Source: Plectrocnemia conspersa (taxonomy: Eukaryota; Arthropoda; Insecta; Trichoptera; Polycentropodidae). From it: 64,000 bases of DNA. Of this stretch, positions 36,211 through 47,690 are shown piece by piece. The notes under the pieces were generated by a model that saw nothing but the letters and a program-made list of their open reading frames with translations, did not search any database and had not been told where the DNA came from. Both the position numbers and the translations under genes were made by a program. Numbering within the stretch: the stretch's first letter is position 1; every line of letters starts with the position of its first letter. Location of the stretch: the NCBI GenBank assembly GCA_009617715.1, contig VTFK01000346.1, positions 496,001 through 560,000 on the forward strand. The letters run 5' to 3'.

Positions 36211-37440
36211 CAAATCTTTATCCAAAAATTTATTAAAAAAATAAAAACATATAATAATCTTCTTAAGAGATAATCATATACAAACATACAAACTAAATAA
36301 ATGTTTTGCTTGAAAAAATAGATAAGTCAGCATTATTTAAAAATGTAGATTTGATATCAAAGTTTACTTTGCAGATATCTTCCCTTATACAATAAAAATG
36401 GGTTGTATGGTTCACAATCGCTGATTAGATTAAATATAAACAAAAGCAAAGAAATACGAAAGAGGTATGTTAAACAACAATCATTAATGCAAATAATTTC
36501 TATTGATATATTTTGCAAATCTAATTTACATTGGTATATTTTGCAATATACCTACTTGATTTACAATTAAATTTATTGGGCAAATTAAAATCTTTTAGAA
36601 ATTTAATTTTATCTATATTTTACATTACTTACTATTTTTTTTTAATGTTTACAAAGTTTAAATTAAAAATAAATATATGTGTAAAATATTATATAAAAAA
36701 GAATATATGCTAAAATATTATTTTTAAATATATCTATTCATATTTTTTGGGATATTTTATATATGCATTATTAAGGGTATATTGGGTGTTAGTATTAATG
36801 AGGTAAAGGGATTATGTAGTATTTTGTTTGTAGCCGAAAATATTAGCCACTTAGTAGGTGTTAAGACCAAGTTGTAAGAATTACGGTTAAGATAAAAAAT
36901 AAGGTCAGGATCGATAGATAACCTTTTCCGACTACCTAATAAATGTATAAATGATACTGTTAACTTTGATTTCTCTACCTTGATAATATAATACTACATA
37001 TACATCTTTATTTTTAATCTGCTATATAATTATAAGTGTGATCTCTGAATATGCATATAATAATAGTATTTACCTTACTTTAAAAAAATGCGATTTGAGT
37101 GCGACACATATTATTTAATTTATAACAGTCGTCCATTATAAACAAATATATTAGTATTTCAGAAACACTAATAGCATAAGTTAAATTAATAAATATTGTT
37201 AAAAAAAGAAGTGTAATTTCTGCATAAAAAACTACAAATAACGTAAAAAATATATATGTAAATGACATATAACGTTGAAATTACAAAACTAGACTCTTTA
37301 ACAATTATGATAAAAAACTACGGAGTATTGACTTTTATTGATTTTTATAGCAAAAGCAATACAATTTAAATTCAAATACTAGACTGATAACTTTATAAAT
37401 TTCTAAATTATACTATATATAATTTTATACAAAAAGCTAT
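36211..37440. other. AT-rich intron, nothing recognised
   Basis: Low-complexity frames at 36531-36713 and 37080-37268 are composition artefacts. Confidence 0.5.
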
Positions 37441-37449
37441 ATTTAATTT

Positions 37450-37590
37450 ATAAAAATATATTAAAATATAATTATTTAAAAATATATTAAAATGTAATTT
37501 TATAAAAATATATTAAAAAATGATTTTATGAAAATATATTTAAATATAATTTTATAAAAATATATTTAAATATAATTTTAAAAAATTTAA
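37450..37590 (+). repeat. AT-rich minisatellite, ~26-bp unit, about 5 copies
   Basis: Units begin aaaaatatattaaaatataa or aaaatatatttaaatataat and end attttat. Each differs by a few substitutions, with later units sharing a tt for aa change. Confidence 0.7.
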
Positions 37591-37599
37591 ATTTTATAA

Positions 37600-38369
37600 A
37601 CAGTGTTATATCTTAGGAAGTTTTACTACAAACCATTACTGCATTTTAGCTGAGTAAAAAACGAATAAGGAAAAATACACAATATCGTTATCAAAGATCG
37701 TTAAAAATAACTTTCGTGTTTCGTATCAATAACTTTTCGCTTTATTCAGATCTCGTAGATATGGTGTAGGTTTGACGTTGATGTGCGACTTTTAAGAGAG
37801 GCAGTTTAAAACGTCAAATCGCTTTGTATAGAATCAATATAACGTATCGGGTATAAAAAAGTCAAATAAAAGAGACGACAAGAAGAAATAAGAGAAAGAA
37901 AATACAACAACAACGGCACAAAAGACGAACAAAGGTAATATAAGTGCCATTTATAAACGAGGACGTGCCAAAAAGTTCCAGAGCTGTCGCTTTTTTATTA
38001 ACAATGCTCTCATTCAAATGTATACCCATGAAATTGACTTTGAATAAATGTAGGTATGTTTTACTTTTAAATCAATAATGGGGATTTTGATACTAAGCTG
38101 ATGGTGAAGTGTAGCACTTGGATGCGAATCACTGAGTTCCTGTATATTCATTTATAGCAATCCGATAGTTTTAAGCTATTTAAAGTTATAGCTCTCTACT
38201 ACATATGTTTTTCAAACTATAGTTATATGCTCTGACTGATGATTTTTGTGGGTCTATATGTTATATATAACCATTGAACTTTTCAACTTATTATCTGCAT
38301 TAAAAGATATCTTTTAAAATATATAATGGTTTATATTCACAAAACGTAGACAAACTATACCACGACCTA
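37600..38369. other. Intron, nothing recognised
   Basis: Moderately AT-rich single-copy DNA; purine-rich near 37860-37930 (agagacgacaagaagaaata). No gene is supported. Confidence 0.4.
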
Positions 38370-38740
38370 TTCATAATAAACAAGGCAGTAACGTAAAATT
38401 GAATACAAGCGTTAAATACCTGGGCTTACACTCCAAGCTTAAATTTAATAAACATATTTTGGAACTATGTTTTAAAGAGCTTGCCATCATTGCAGCCCTT
38501 AAACTAATATTTATTAAAAATATCATGCTAGCTACAAAATAAAAAATCTGTGTGAAGTAACACCAGTAATACTATATTTTTTATAAATTGCAAATCATTC
38601 AGAATTAAGCTAAAAAAATAAGGTATTATACACATTTTTAAAGTAGCTCCATATTAGCATTTTAAAGAGCATTTATGTTCATACTAGAAAAGATTATTAA
38701 AATATAATGAGTAAATACACTAACCCACTAATTACATGTA
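38370..38740 (+). pseudogene. Second Jockey-type LINE family, RT thumb fragment, copy 1
   Basis: It aligns with 43397-43600 over the segment encoding TSVKYLGLQ..SKLKFNKH. A 7-base deletion after KYLGL shifts the frame. Downstream, QIIQN and later residues resemble the C-terminal part of Jockey ORF2. It is short and broken. Confidence 0.6.
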
Positions 38741-38849
38741 TCGGTGACTACAATAAAAACAACCCTAAATTTGAATACAAACACAAAATGCCAAAGCACA
38801 TGTTGCTTTAGAGGCTAGAGACAACATAGCAATGGTTACAGAACTTTAA

Positions 38850-38935
38850 CACTTTACCTACCGCTCACGCCAATTGGCGTCCTGGGTGTGCCGAAAGTTA
38901 AACACCGCAGACGCCAATTGGCGTCCTGTGTATAT
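38850..38935 (+). mobile_element. piggyBac-like terminal end with paired palindromes
   Basis: TTAA (38846-38849) is followed by CACTTTACCTACCGCTC and two copies of ACGCCAATTGGCGTCCTG (38867-38884 and 38911-38928), each centred on the palindrome ACGCCAATTGGCGT. A TTAA-flanked end with duplicated palindromes parallels the right end of 26169-27795. No matching opposite end was found within several kb, so this may be a solo end. Confidence 0.45.
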
Positions 38936-39539
38936 GATCGTTTCCATGTCAAATTAAAAATATATATGTTTAGTGTTTTATTTGATTTTTTTTAAGAGAT
39001 GACTAAATAAATGTATGAATTTTTATTTTATTTTAATAAAATTTACTAAAATTGTTACTTAATTTATTTTTAATTTTTTCTATATTTTTTAGCTTAATTT
39101 GTAGAAAAGTTTTTGTAGTTTTTTATATTTAATATTATTATAAATATAAAGCTAATGATAAATTGTAAACATAATATATTTAATTAGTATGATTGTGAAA
39201 TTATTTATATTATTAAAAAAAACATTTTATCAAAAAATTAGTATGTCAAAATATTAAAGTGGCTTAGTTTATATTTAAAATAAATGTTTCTATATAAAGT
39301 AAGTTTGTATCAATTCACCAATGACAATAAAAAAATTAGCTGACAGTGGAAACACGTGAAGGCTTTTACTTCATCTTAAAATTTTGGAAATCCGTAAGTA
39401 TATAATCCCCTTTCCCTCACTATCTTTCACAAAGTGAAAAATAGAAAGCAAAATAAGTATCGTAAAACTGTATGTTTTTTTAGGTTTATCTTTTGAAATT
39501 AAATATTGGTCGGCAGATCAATATTTTATTTTTTTGCCG

Positions 39540-39660
39540 ATCGGCAGATCGGCAGTAAGGGCTCCTGGGCCGCCACGCTTGGGGTGCAGCGCTATCGCTC
39601 CTCAGTAATAGACGCCGTGTAAACATAATTTGCGTGTTTTCATAGGTACCGTCTCACATA
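39540..39660. other. Small GC-richer patch with CGGCAGAT repeats
   Basis: Three cggcagat copies occur between 39510 and 39555 (gccgatcggcagatcggcag), followed by gctcctgggccgccacgctt. No family was recognised. Confidence 0.3.
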
Positions 39661-39699
39661 GGCCCACGTAACAATATGCTATTTTATAAAATTAAGAGG

Positions 39700-40150
39700 T
39701 TTATAAACGGTCAAAAAGATTTTAAGCTTAAAAATATAAAAGGTATGATATGAAAAAAACAGTGAAAAGCCAGTATGTGAATTACAAAAACGGTTTTTAA
39801 ACTTCTAAGGTAAAAATGGGCTTGATTGTTAAAATTCGACATCATCGTGAGATTTTTTTTATCAAATCGAATCAAAGTATTTGCCAACAACCGGTTTTAC
39901 TGACCAATTTAGCGAAAGAAGGCAAGAAAAATCTGCAATGGAAAGTGCCATATGTAAATACGGGAACAAAGGTAGCCAATGACCACTACCCCAGACACTT
40001 CAGAGTTTATGAAATCAGAACTTTAAGAGCGTTCCAACTTGTATTTAATAAGTTCATTTGAGCTTCAACCAAGAGAAGACTGAACCACTTCCGGACTAAC
40101 GAAGCTCACAGGAGCGGCCGCTTCTCTCTTCGCATCCATGTTCCAGTTCA
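39700..40150 (+). repeat. Unclassified dispersed repeat, copy 2 (partner 3020-3565)
   Basis: Less decayed than its partner. It includes the 19-base identity agcggccgcttctctcttc at 40113-40131. An 81-codon plus frame (39816-40061; ..QWKVPYVNTGTKVAND..) covers part of the aligned region but has no known domain, and the partner copy does not preserve it. Confidence 0.55.
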
Positions 40151-41280
40151 ACGTCCGATATCCAGAGTTAAACCCGCTTTGGAAACGCCTGGAGCCTACA
40201 AAGGCAGCATTGGAAACATCACGTATAACATACATTAAAAAACTGTACGATCTTAATTGTTGTACAATAATCAAACAATCACAAAAAATAACCTTTAAAA
40301 ACAAAAGGTCAGGACACTTTGATTTTCACATGCAATATTTCCAAATAAACACACACGCGTATTGCAATAGCCGCGTGTGGCTCGCGAGCCACACTTTACC
40401 AATTCCTGATATATACAGATTTGGAGAACTTTCTAAGCGGGCTTATTGATTATAATTCTGTGGTTTCGTTTAATTTTTTATGATGTACTTTAGGGTCTGC
40501 GTGACGTGACAGAGATTACTAAGCTTTAATTGCAGTAGCATTGTGTTTTGTACTAAGTTACGGAAAAAAAAACAATTGTGTTCTTGAGATAATAAAAATT
40601 GGAAAAGCAGTTTCCGAAACAACTTGGTTGTTTAAAATTCTATCCCGTGAGAAATTGTCGAAATTCCAAATTCCTGGTATTTGTTGGAAAGTCTGCATTG
40701 TGATTTTAGTAGATTTTAAACTTCAATTTATTTTATTAGAGGGGCAGTCGTGCAATATGTAGTTGTCGTGCAAGAGAACAGACACTTTTTAGTTGTGCAA
40801 AACTAGACGTCACAGTCTTAGGTTTATTTTGATTTTTTTTGACAATAAGTTTCAGCCCTAACGTATTGGATTTTATCAACCGCAGACCACTCACCGATTT
40901 TGGAACATGATTTAAGGATTCATTTTATTTTTTTATAACAATTCTATTAAGGCTTATTAAATTTATGCGCATTTTGAGTGAAAAAATATATAGTAGGCAT
41001 AATTTTTTTTTGTATTAGAACAAAGAAACTTTTTCTTATACCCTTTAAATGCAGATGTTCAAAAAAAAGGAAGGGTATTTCTAAAAGTAATATGATATAA
41101 ATGCATTCTAAAATATTATGTTTCCTAAATAAAAATTCTCTGCATTATATGTATTTTAATATAATTCTAATACGTAAAAATAATTCGTCAATATAAGTTA
41201 AAATTTTGACTATAATTATAATAGGGTTCATTAATTAATTTTTAATTAAAATTAAAACGCCGCATTCAATTATATATCGC
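40151..41280. other. Intron, nothing recognised
   Basis: Frames at 40138-40449 and 40541-40762 have no recognised motif; the sequence turns AT-rich after 40800. Confidence 0.4.
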
Positions 41281-41319
41281 TTTGATTAATACAATATATA
41301 TATATTTATATCGCTCATC

Positions 41320-41720
41320 GGCGATTTTACGCTCTAATTCCACGGAAAGTGTTCCCGACACGTTTCTGGAAACTTTTCACTTAGGTCCGGAAATCCAGGA
41401 AGCGGCACGTGCATCGACTCGGTCATAGGTCCCAAAGATCCTTTTGTCTTGCGACATCTGCGAAAATGTGACAAAAAAGAAGAATGGAAAGAGATTTATG
41501 AAATTTCATAATGAGTTTCGACCGCGAGACCTCACCTGCGTATCCACTTCCGAGGACTGTCAACGCTGGGGGCCACGGGGCTTCGCCCCCGTGACTAATG
41601 GCTCCGTCTGCGATAAGACCCCCGAAGCGCACTTAATGAGTTTCGACCGAGTCGCTCCGATTCAATTTACGCCTAATTTATTTATTTATTCGACCGAACG
41701 GTGGGAGAGTTTAAATAAAA
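41320..41720. other. CpG-rich island with hairpin and 16-bp direct repeat
   Basis: CACGGGG (41574-41580) and CCCCGTG (41587-41593) form a perfect stem with a 6-base loop. The 16-mer taatgagtttcgaccg occurs at 41509-41524 and again at 41634-41649, bracketing the hairpin. Frames on both strands overlap here without domain matches. Confidence 0.4.
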
Positions 41721-42515
41721 AAAATATTTCCTAGTTCAACCCAGTTGCTATGTTGTTATATGCTCTTATGATGAATACAATGAGCTTATTATGTGCAAAG
41801 CCTTATGGAATAAAACCAGTATTTTTTTTAAAGCTCTATGATGTTTAAATTCAAGCGATAGTAATAATATATAATACAACTTTTTATAATAACCTTAAAC
41901 AACTTCACTGATTTCTAAGAACAGTAATTTAAAAACATTGCCATAATCATACCGAAAAATACTTTCAAGATATTTATTTACTGAGCTCTAGAATCGATGA
42001 TTATAAGTATATACATCTTGCTTTTGGCATAAATATAATTTTTAGTAGCTCCGGCTCATTAAAATAATTAAACATAATCTTAAGGTTAAATAGTACATAG
42101 TTATAAATATACATAATTTTATGTTTCATAATTAACATAATTATTTTATGAACTATTAAGGTAATGTTTTTTTTTTATCTTATGCTTTTATTATTAATAA
42201 TTTTAAATCAACATTTTAATGTCCTCTTATAAACTAAAAAAATAATAATAAACCAGTAATGTATTTCATTGTATTTTTAACTGTATATTAAACGTACATA
42301 AAAAATATGAAGAGCTTGGAGCTATTTAAATTTAAGAATATCCATAAGCTTTTGCTGAATCGTCGCCATGCTGATATTATACTTGATTGCTATTATTTAT
42401 TAAGTCAGTTATTGAATAAGTGAACAAATTTACAATCTTGACCACTGCTGACAGACTAATGACGGTCGGTTGGGATCGGGCAGCCGAAGAAAAACAGATA
42501 ATATCAAGCGCGTTC

Positions 42516-42635
42516 GGTGTGATACATTTCATTTCGTTCGCTCGCGTGTTAAGTGACGAGAGTGAGTGAGAGATAAGAGCGTGCGTTACATGCGTCACTT
42601 AACACGCGAGCGAGCGAAAAGGAATGTATCTCACC
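42516..42635. repeat. Long palindrome, 43-bp arms and 34-bp loop
   Basis: The left arm 42516-42558 and right arm 42593-42635 are reverse complements with about five mismatches. The core TCGCTCGCGTGTTAAGTGACG pairs perfectly except one base. The right arm (cgtcacttaacacgcgagcg..gtatctcaccg) is the same module found inside the ITR elements at 16550-16610 and 53955-54005. It is probably a transposon-derived foldback. Confidence 0.75.
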
Positions 42636-42769
42636 GTACGCGCCTGGTTAATATGGGGTCAAACATTTTTGTTCGCGGAAAATAGTTTAGATAACCTTGG
42701 TATACAACAATGTGACATGAAAAAGACATTGGGCTATACCCGTGTAAGCCCCATTAACCACCCCGAAAG

Positions 42770-43065
42770 CAGAAATACATTTTATATTGCAAAATTTTAT
42801 ATATTATGTATGGTGAACTTTTGAAAAGCAAGCAATATGAGCAATTACTAAAATTAATACTGCACTTAAAAAAAAGCGCAGAAGGGTAATAATTTTTTAC
42901 TATGACAATGTGCGATTTTTTGCCGATGATGACCCAAAACGGACTAAAATAATTTAATTTGGATGCTATTAAGCACCCACCATACTTTCCAGAAGCAGTT
43001 CCTTTTGATTTTTATATTATCAGGGCATCGCAATTTTTTTAGATAGAAAAATAATTAAAATAGAA
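42770..43065 (+). pseudogene. mariner transposase fragment
   Basis: Reading across a frameshift there is YGELLKSKQYEQLLKLI, then VIIFYYDNVRFFAD, the counterpart of the mariner HDNARPH box with its second catalytic Asp. Next comes KHPPYFPEAVPFDFYI and IRASQFF, the counterpart of HPPYSPDLAPSDYHLF with the third catalytic Asp (D in PFDF). Stops and shifts make it dead. The N-terminal part and TIRs were not found. Confidence 0.75.
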
Positions 43066-43396
43066 AGAAAAAAAAAGTTTAATTTATTTTTTTGCATCAG
43101 TTACAGTAATTTTATTTTGATAGCTTAAATAAGCTGCTACAAACATAAAATAGAGTTGTAACCACTAACAAAAAAAAGAAATACAAAAAAAAAGACACAT
43201 CAACCCATAAATTTATATATTTTGTATATGTATATATATATTATGTAACAACGATTACAATATTGTATAATTATTATAAAGTAAACCTGACTATCTGCTA
43301 AGTAAAAGCTATGTTGTTTCATTAAAAAATGAACACTCAATGCCGCGTAAAATAAAATTAAAATAAAAGCAATTATTTAAAAAAACGTAAACTAAA
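43066..43396. other. AT-rich intron, nothing recognised
   Basis: Possibly the decayed 3' end of the mariner copy; no terminal repeat is visible. Confidence 0.4.
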
Positions 43397-43600
43397 TGAG
43401 GAGGGCAATAACGTCACATGGAAAACAAGCGTTAAATACTTGGGCTTACAACTAGACTCCAAGCTTAAATTTAATAAACATACTTTGGAACTTCGCTCTA
43501 AAAGGCTTGCCGCCATTGCGGCTCTTAGACCGATTTTGAATAGAAAAAGCGCGCTAACTGTAAAAAATAAAATTTTAATAATATATATAAAAAACTAATA
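43397..43600 (+). pseudogene. Second Jockey-type LINE family, RT thumb fragment, copy 2
   Basis: One open stretch reads EEGNNVTWKTSVKYLGLQLD then SKLKFNKHTLELRSKR and LAAIAALRPILNRKSAL, followed by VKNKILI. This is the ..VKYLGV.LD.KL.W..HI.. to PLLNRKSKLS block of Jockey-clade reverse transcriptases. It is truncated at both ends and better preserved than 38370-38740. Confidence 0.8.
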
Positions 43601-43982
43601 AGAGCAAGCAAATATTTTTTTTTCAAAGCAAAAGTTTTTCTGCGGTTTCGCCCAAAATAAATGAAATATAATTAATTAAAGTCTATATTGGTAAAAATAT
43701 TATAATTTAGAACAAAATATAAACAAAGTAAAAAAAAAATTAGAAACCAACGCTTTTTTTTTATTATTAAAATAAAAGCACGTAAATTGTTTTAAGTCTG
43801 AATTTTACTACTTTAATTTATCCAAATTATGTTATGGTTATTTACACATATATTATAATCAAAAGTAATGCTTCAAAATCACTTAATATATTTTGTGCAA
43901 AAATTTCTCATCTCAATGAAACAAATAATTCTATTAGATATTATAATTACTTAATTTTAATACAAAAAATATAAAACTTATT

Positions 43983-44460
43983 ATGGAGCTAGATAATTTA
44001 CACATAGGAAAGGGCAAAGTGTTACTCCTTGTCAAGCCCCCTACATTTATTAAATTTCGCAAATTCCAAATTAAATTTTTCATTCCGCCATCAATCAAAA
44101 TCGACGGTCAGCGGTTGGGGATGGCCATTACCAGTGGAAAAGCAATTAAACGGGTAAACAGCACTAATGATTTTGCGGCTCGCGTGCCCCCAATTTGTAT
44201 CGCTGACTCCAAGGGCGTTCGTCACCCCCTTTTTCTATTTCGGCGATGCCATATGGCCGAGTTCGCATGTATGGCGCCCTTCGTTACCTAACATAATTTG
44301 TATCGGGACGAAGAGGTGGGTGAGTTGCGTTATCGCCGAAATTAATTACCCCACGCTTCCGCCGCTGATGAAAATTTGGATTCGAGCCCTTTTTAACCGT
44401 GTTTACATACGGCGCTGATTTGCGGCGTCTTAATCGAGGGTCGTGTTGAAAATATTGGAA
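43983..44460. other. GC-richer island with 102-codon frame
   Basis: Plus-strand frame 43983-44291 starts with ATG and encodes ..FRKFQIKFFIPPSIKI.. with no domain I recognise. A second frame overlaps at 44167-44418. Composition is balanced and CpG-bearing. Overlapping frames on both strands argue for a GC-rich noncoding block. Confidence 0.3.
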
Positions 44461-44633
44461 AATAACGATACGAGTATAAAACATTTTGTACGATCAAAAA
44501 GTTTTATTTTATTGTTTCTCATTTGGACTAAGTAATAATTATGTAACTATAATAATTTTATATTTTAACACAAAATATTATTTGAAAATTATTAAAAGAT
44601 GTAGCGATTCATACATAATACTAGTCGAGAGAT

Positions 44634-44705
44634 ACGGAATACGTGCGTCTGAGGTCCCGCAAGCGGTGCCCGCGAACCAAACAGCCGCCAAAAAGTACGC
44701 CACAT
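44634..44705 (+). repeat. Short dispersed repeat, partner 32968-33030
   Basis: The partner alignment is described at 32960-33570. In this copy the open frame reads RASEVPQAVPANQTAAKKYA, which the partner interrupts with stops. This hints at a decayed coding segment of a transposon. Confidence 0.4.
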
Positions 44706-44989
44706 TCGTACGATCCCCTCCAACAAGTACATTTTTGTTATACATTTTAAACACAATACATAATTTTTTAATAAAATAAATTATGCGAGACAAGCAAATT
44801 TTATTAATTAAAGATATTTTTACTTACATAAAATTAAAATAGTAACTATTTAATGGTAAAGTCAAACTATTTTTATATATCAAAAAATGGATAAACACTT
44901 ACAAGTCAATTTTAACCAATTACCAGTAACTTTACTAATTAAACCATCATTCACAGGTTTGCTCAAAAACGGTACCACTTTGAACAAAT

Positions 44990-45480
44990 TCGTCTAATCT
45001 CTTCCTTTGACAAAAGTTCGCCATTGACTCTTTTCCCATTCCGGAAATATTTTATTATTGCGTCACTCGCAACTCAATTTTATAAATCAATGTCTGAAAA
45101 TTGTTTGCCCGCTCGCCGTTATTCCACCAGCATCGCTTTTCCGAAGAATTCACCAGAAAGTTCGTCAACTTTGACATTTATCCAGGCTCTCGGCCCTTAA
45201 TTTAAGGGACATAGAGGGCTTTGACCGCCCACCTCGCTTGCCAGACATCACAGGGACCCGTGAATGGTAAATAAAATGAAAATTTGCGACAAACGCTAAA
45301 TTGGTTTATTGAAGTGTGGGTTTCATTGTTGCTTCGACGTTTAATTTGAAAACATTTTGCAGGCTAGTTGAATGAACTTTACTGTAAAATATAAGGGCCG
45401 GTATTGCGCAAACTGTGGGGCGATGAAATGATTACGCTGTATTAAAAAATTGCCGCAGACACAATTTAGAACTAATCTGA
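44990..45480. other. GC-richer island
   Basis: Single-copy noncoding sequence (gcccgctcgccgttattcca, gaccgcccacctcgcttgcc). No splice-bounded frame is visible. Candidate regulatory DNA. Confidence 0.3.
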
Positions 45481-45529
45481 AGGTTTCTACATTTATTACT
45501 ATACTGACTTTTGGTTTGCAAGTAAGCAA

Positions 45530-45800
45530 TTTAAATAGTATACATTTAAATATGCAAACGATACATTAAAATAAAATAAATTTGACAACACTGCGATTAG
45601 TCTATAGTTCTTAATGCATAATTTGCAACCCTTATTATAAATAAGGTCAAGAATTGATGACGTCATAAAAATCAAATCAAAAATAAGTTTTAGTAAGCAA
45701 CAATGCTGACTTTCCAACCCTTAAAAATTAATCAAAAATCAGATTTGGACCAGAAGTTTTTAAAGCCGTTTTTAAGATCTAATCTCTCAGTTTCCTTGAT
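45530..45800 (-). pseudogene. LINE (same family as 7880-9640) RT fragment, copy E
   Basis: On the minus strand LKTALKTSGPNLI and then IFDLIFMTSSILDLI and NKGCKLCIKNYRLIAVLS correspond to KLKTRRSSGPDLI, IYDLILKTSSFPDPW and KKGDKLYIKNNRPVAVLS of copy B. It covers only the first RT blocks and is broken by stops. Confidence 0.75.
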
Positions 45801-46410
45801 GGTCAATATTAAAGAACAAGTACAAAAAGTTCAATTGAGCGAAAGACAATAAAAATACTCGAAAATAGGACAGAAGTATTGTGCAAAGTCAACAACAATG
45901 TTTTGTGAACCTTTTAAATTTTTTTCATTGAAGTTCTTCACTTTTAGCATCAAAAAATAATTTATTTGACACTTTTCTAACGTAAATTTTAAAAATCATA
46001 GCAAATTTTTAATACCGACAATTCAAAAACAAAAACAAAAACAAAATACCATATAAACTCACTTATATCTAGAATCGGTGAATACGACTAGACCAAAAAT
46101 AAAAAAATTATTGATTTATCTATTTCAATACTATTTGTTTTTATTTAAGTTTGGTTTTTGTAATTTTCCTAAATTTTATTATAACTAAAATTTAATTTTT
46201 CTAAATTTTCCTTTTAAACAAGATAATTGTTATAAACCAGCATTGATAATTTATGCATTTTCCTGTGTTTTTATGACGATATATTTATTTTTAATTTTTT
46301 TGTTAAATATAGAGAAGCTTGATTTAAATTAAACAAAATCTGTGAGATTAGGAAAATCTAGGTTAATCTAATCTCTGATAATCAGTCGGCATTATATTGT
46401 AATGTTTGTA
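45801..46410. other. AT-rich intron, nothing recognised
   Basis: Includes a (caaaaa)n stretch near 46025-46045. No element was recognised. Confidence 0.45.
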
Positions 46411-46419
46411 TATGCTGTA

Positions 46420-47690
46420 TATGCTCGTTGACAAAACCCAATGTGTCAATTTTTTGCAACTTTGCGACAAGTATAAAAACTTAAGCACTCGTAGCTCAGT
46501 AGGTTTAAATTTAAACAAAAAAGATCGCTATATATGATACGTTTAAAAGCCTAAACTTCTTCTAAATAAAATATAAAAAAAATAGTTTTTTGCTTCAAAA
46601 CAAGCGATGTATCAGTTCGATCGGACCCCCATACGAGCCATTTTGAGACTTTCAGAAGAGTTAACGCTCTTAACTGCTTGGTTTTAAAGATTAAAAATTA
46701 CATTTTTAGTATCGTATAGAACTACCGAGCACCCTTATACGTTTTGTATGAAAAAAAAATATATATTTTTTTTACAAAATGGCATCCAATGTAAAAAAGA
46801 TAAAATCCTACTGAAAAATGTTTAAAGCAAAAAATCTTCAGAAGCTTAATTAGCATTTAAAAAAAAATTAAAATTATTTTTTTTATTAAAAAACGAGTCT
46901 TACGGTAAATTGACCGGCCCCCCATACGAGCTTTTATGCGACTTGGCGTATTGTTAACGCTAGTATTTGGTTCCTTTCAAAGATATAGACTTGAATATTT
47001 GATATAAAATAATGCTTTTGAATATACTTTTGATACTGTTTAAAAAAAAGTTTTTTATTTGCAAAACACGTTTAGTGTTGTCTAGTCGATCGACCCCTGA
47101 TATACACGTTTATAAGACTTGCAATATAGTTAAGGTCAGTGTGAGATTATTTACACATATTTAAAGTTGAATTTTGGTGACAGTATTTTATTCTTAAGCA
47201 ACCTGTATATGTTCGTTAACAAAATCCAATGTGTCAATGTTTTGCAAAATGGCGACAAGTATAAAAACTTAAACACTCGTAACTCAGCAGGTTTAAATTT
47301 TACCGAAAATATCGCTATTTATGAAACGTTTAACAGTCTAAACTTCATCTTAATAAAATATAAGAAAAATAGTTTTTTGCTTCAAAACAAGCGATGTATC
47401 AGTTCGATCGGACCCCCCCATACGAACCATTTTGCGACTTTCAGAAGAGTTAACACTCCAAACTGCTTGGTTTTGAAGATTAAAAATTAAATTTTTAGTG
47501 TTGTATAGAACTACCAAGCACCCCTATACATTCTGTATGAAAAAAAATATATTTTTTTTTAAAAAATAGCATTTTTTTACAAAAAATTAAAAGTGTCATA
47601 ACTTTGCAAAATTTAATCCTACTAAAAAATGTCGTACACAAAAAATGTTCAGAAGATCAATTTGCATTTAAAAAATATATTGAAATAATA
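46420..47690 (+). repeat. Direct duplication (~460 bp, ~770-bp offset) of an unclassified repeat
   Basis: 46420-46880 recurs at 47185-47690. Shared strings include cgacaagtataaaaacttaa, agttttttgcttcaaaacaa, gcgatgtatcagttcgatcg and ttcagaagagttaac. A shorter GATCGGACCCCCATACGAGC-like block appears four times, at about 46615, 46911, 47088 and 47402, the two middle ones diverged. A nested, satellite-like organisation is therefore likely. No reading frame persists in both copies. Confidence 0.75.

Noticed and set aside
37450..37590. Possible CRISPR-like array
   Set aside because: Units are AT-rich, contiguous and imperfect with no spacers, so it is a minisatellite in a eukaryotic intron.
42377..42598. 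73-codon minus-strand frame
   Set aside because: It lies over one arm of the palindrome at 42516-42635 and is a composition artefact.
46487..46525. tRNA-like A box (TAGCTCAGTAGG) at about 46493
   Set aside because: No B box, no acceptor or anticodon stem pairing, and the duplicate at 47280 has TAACTCAGCAGG. It is part of a repeated unit, not a tRNA gene.
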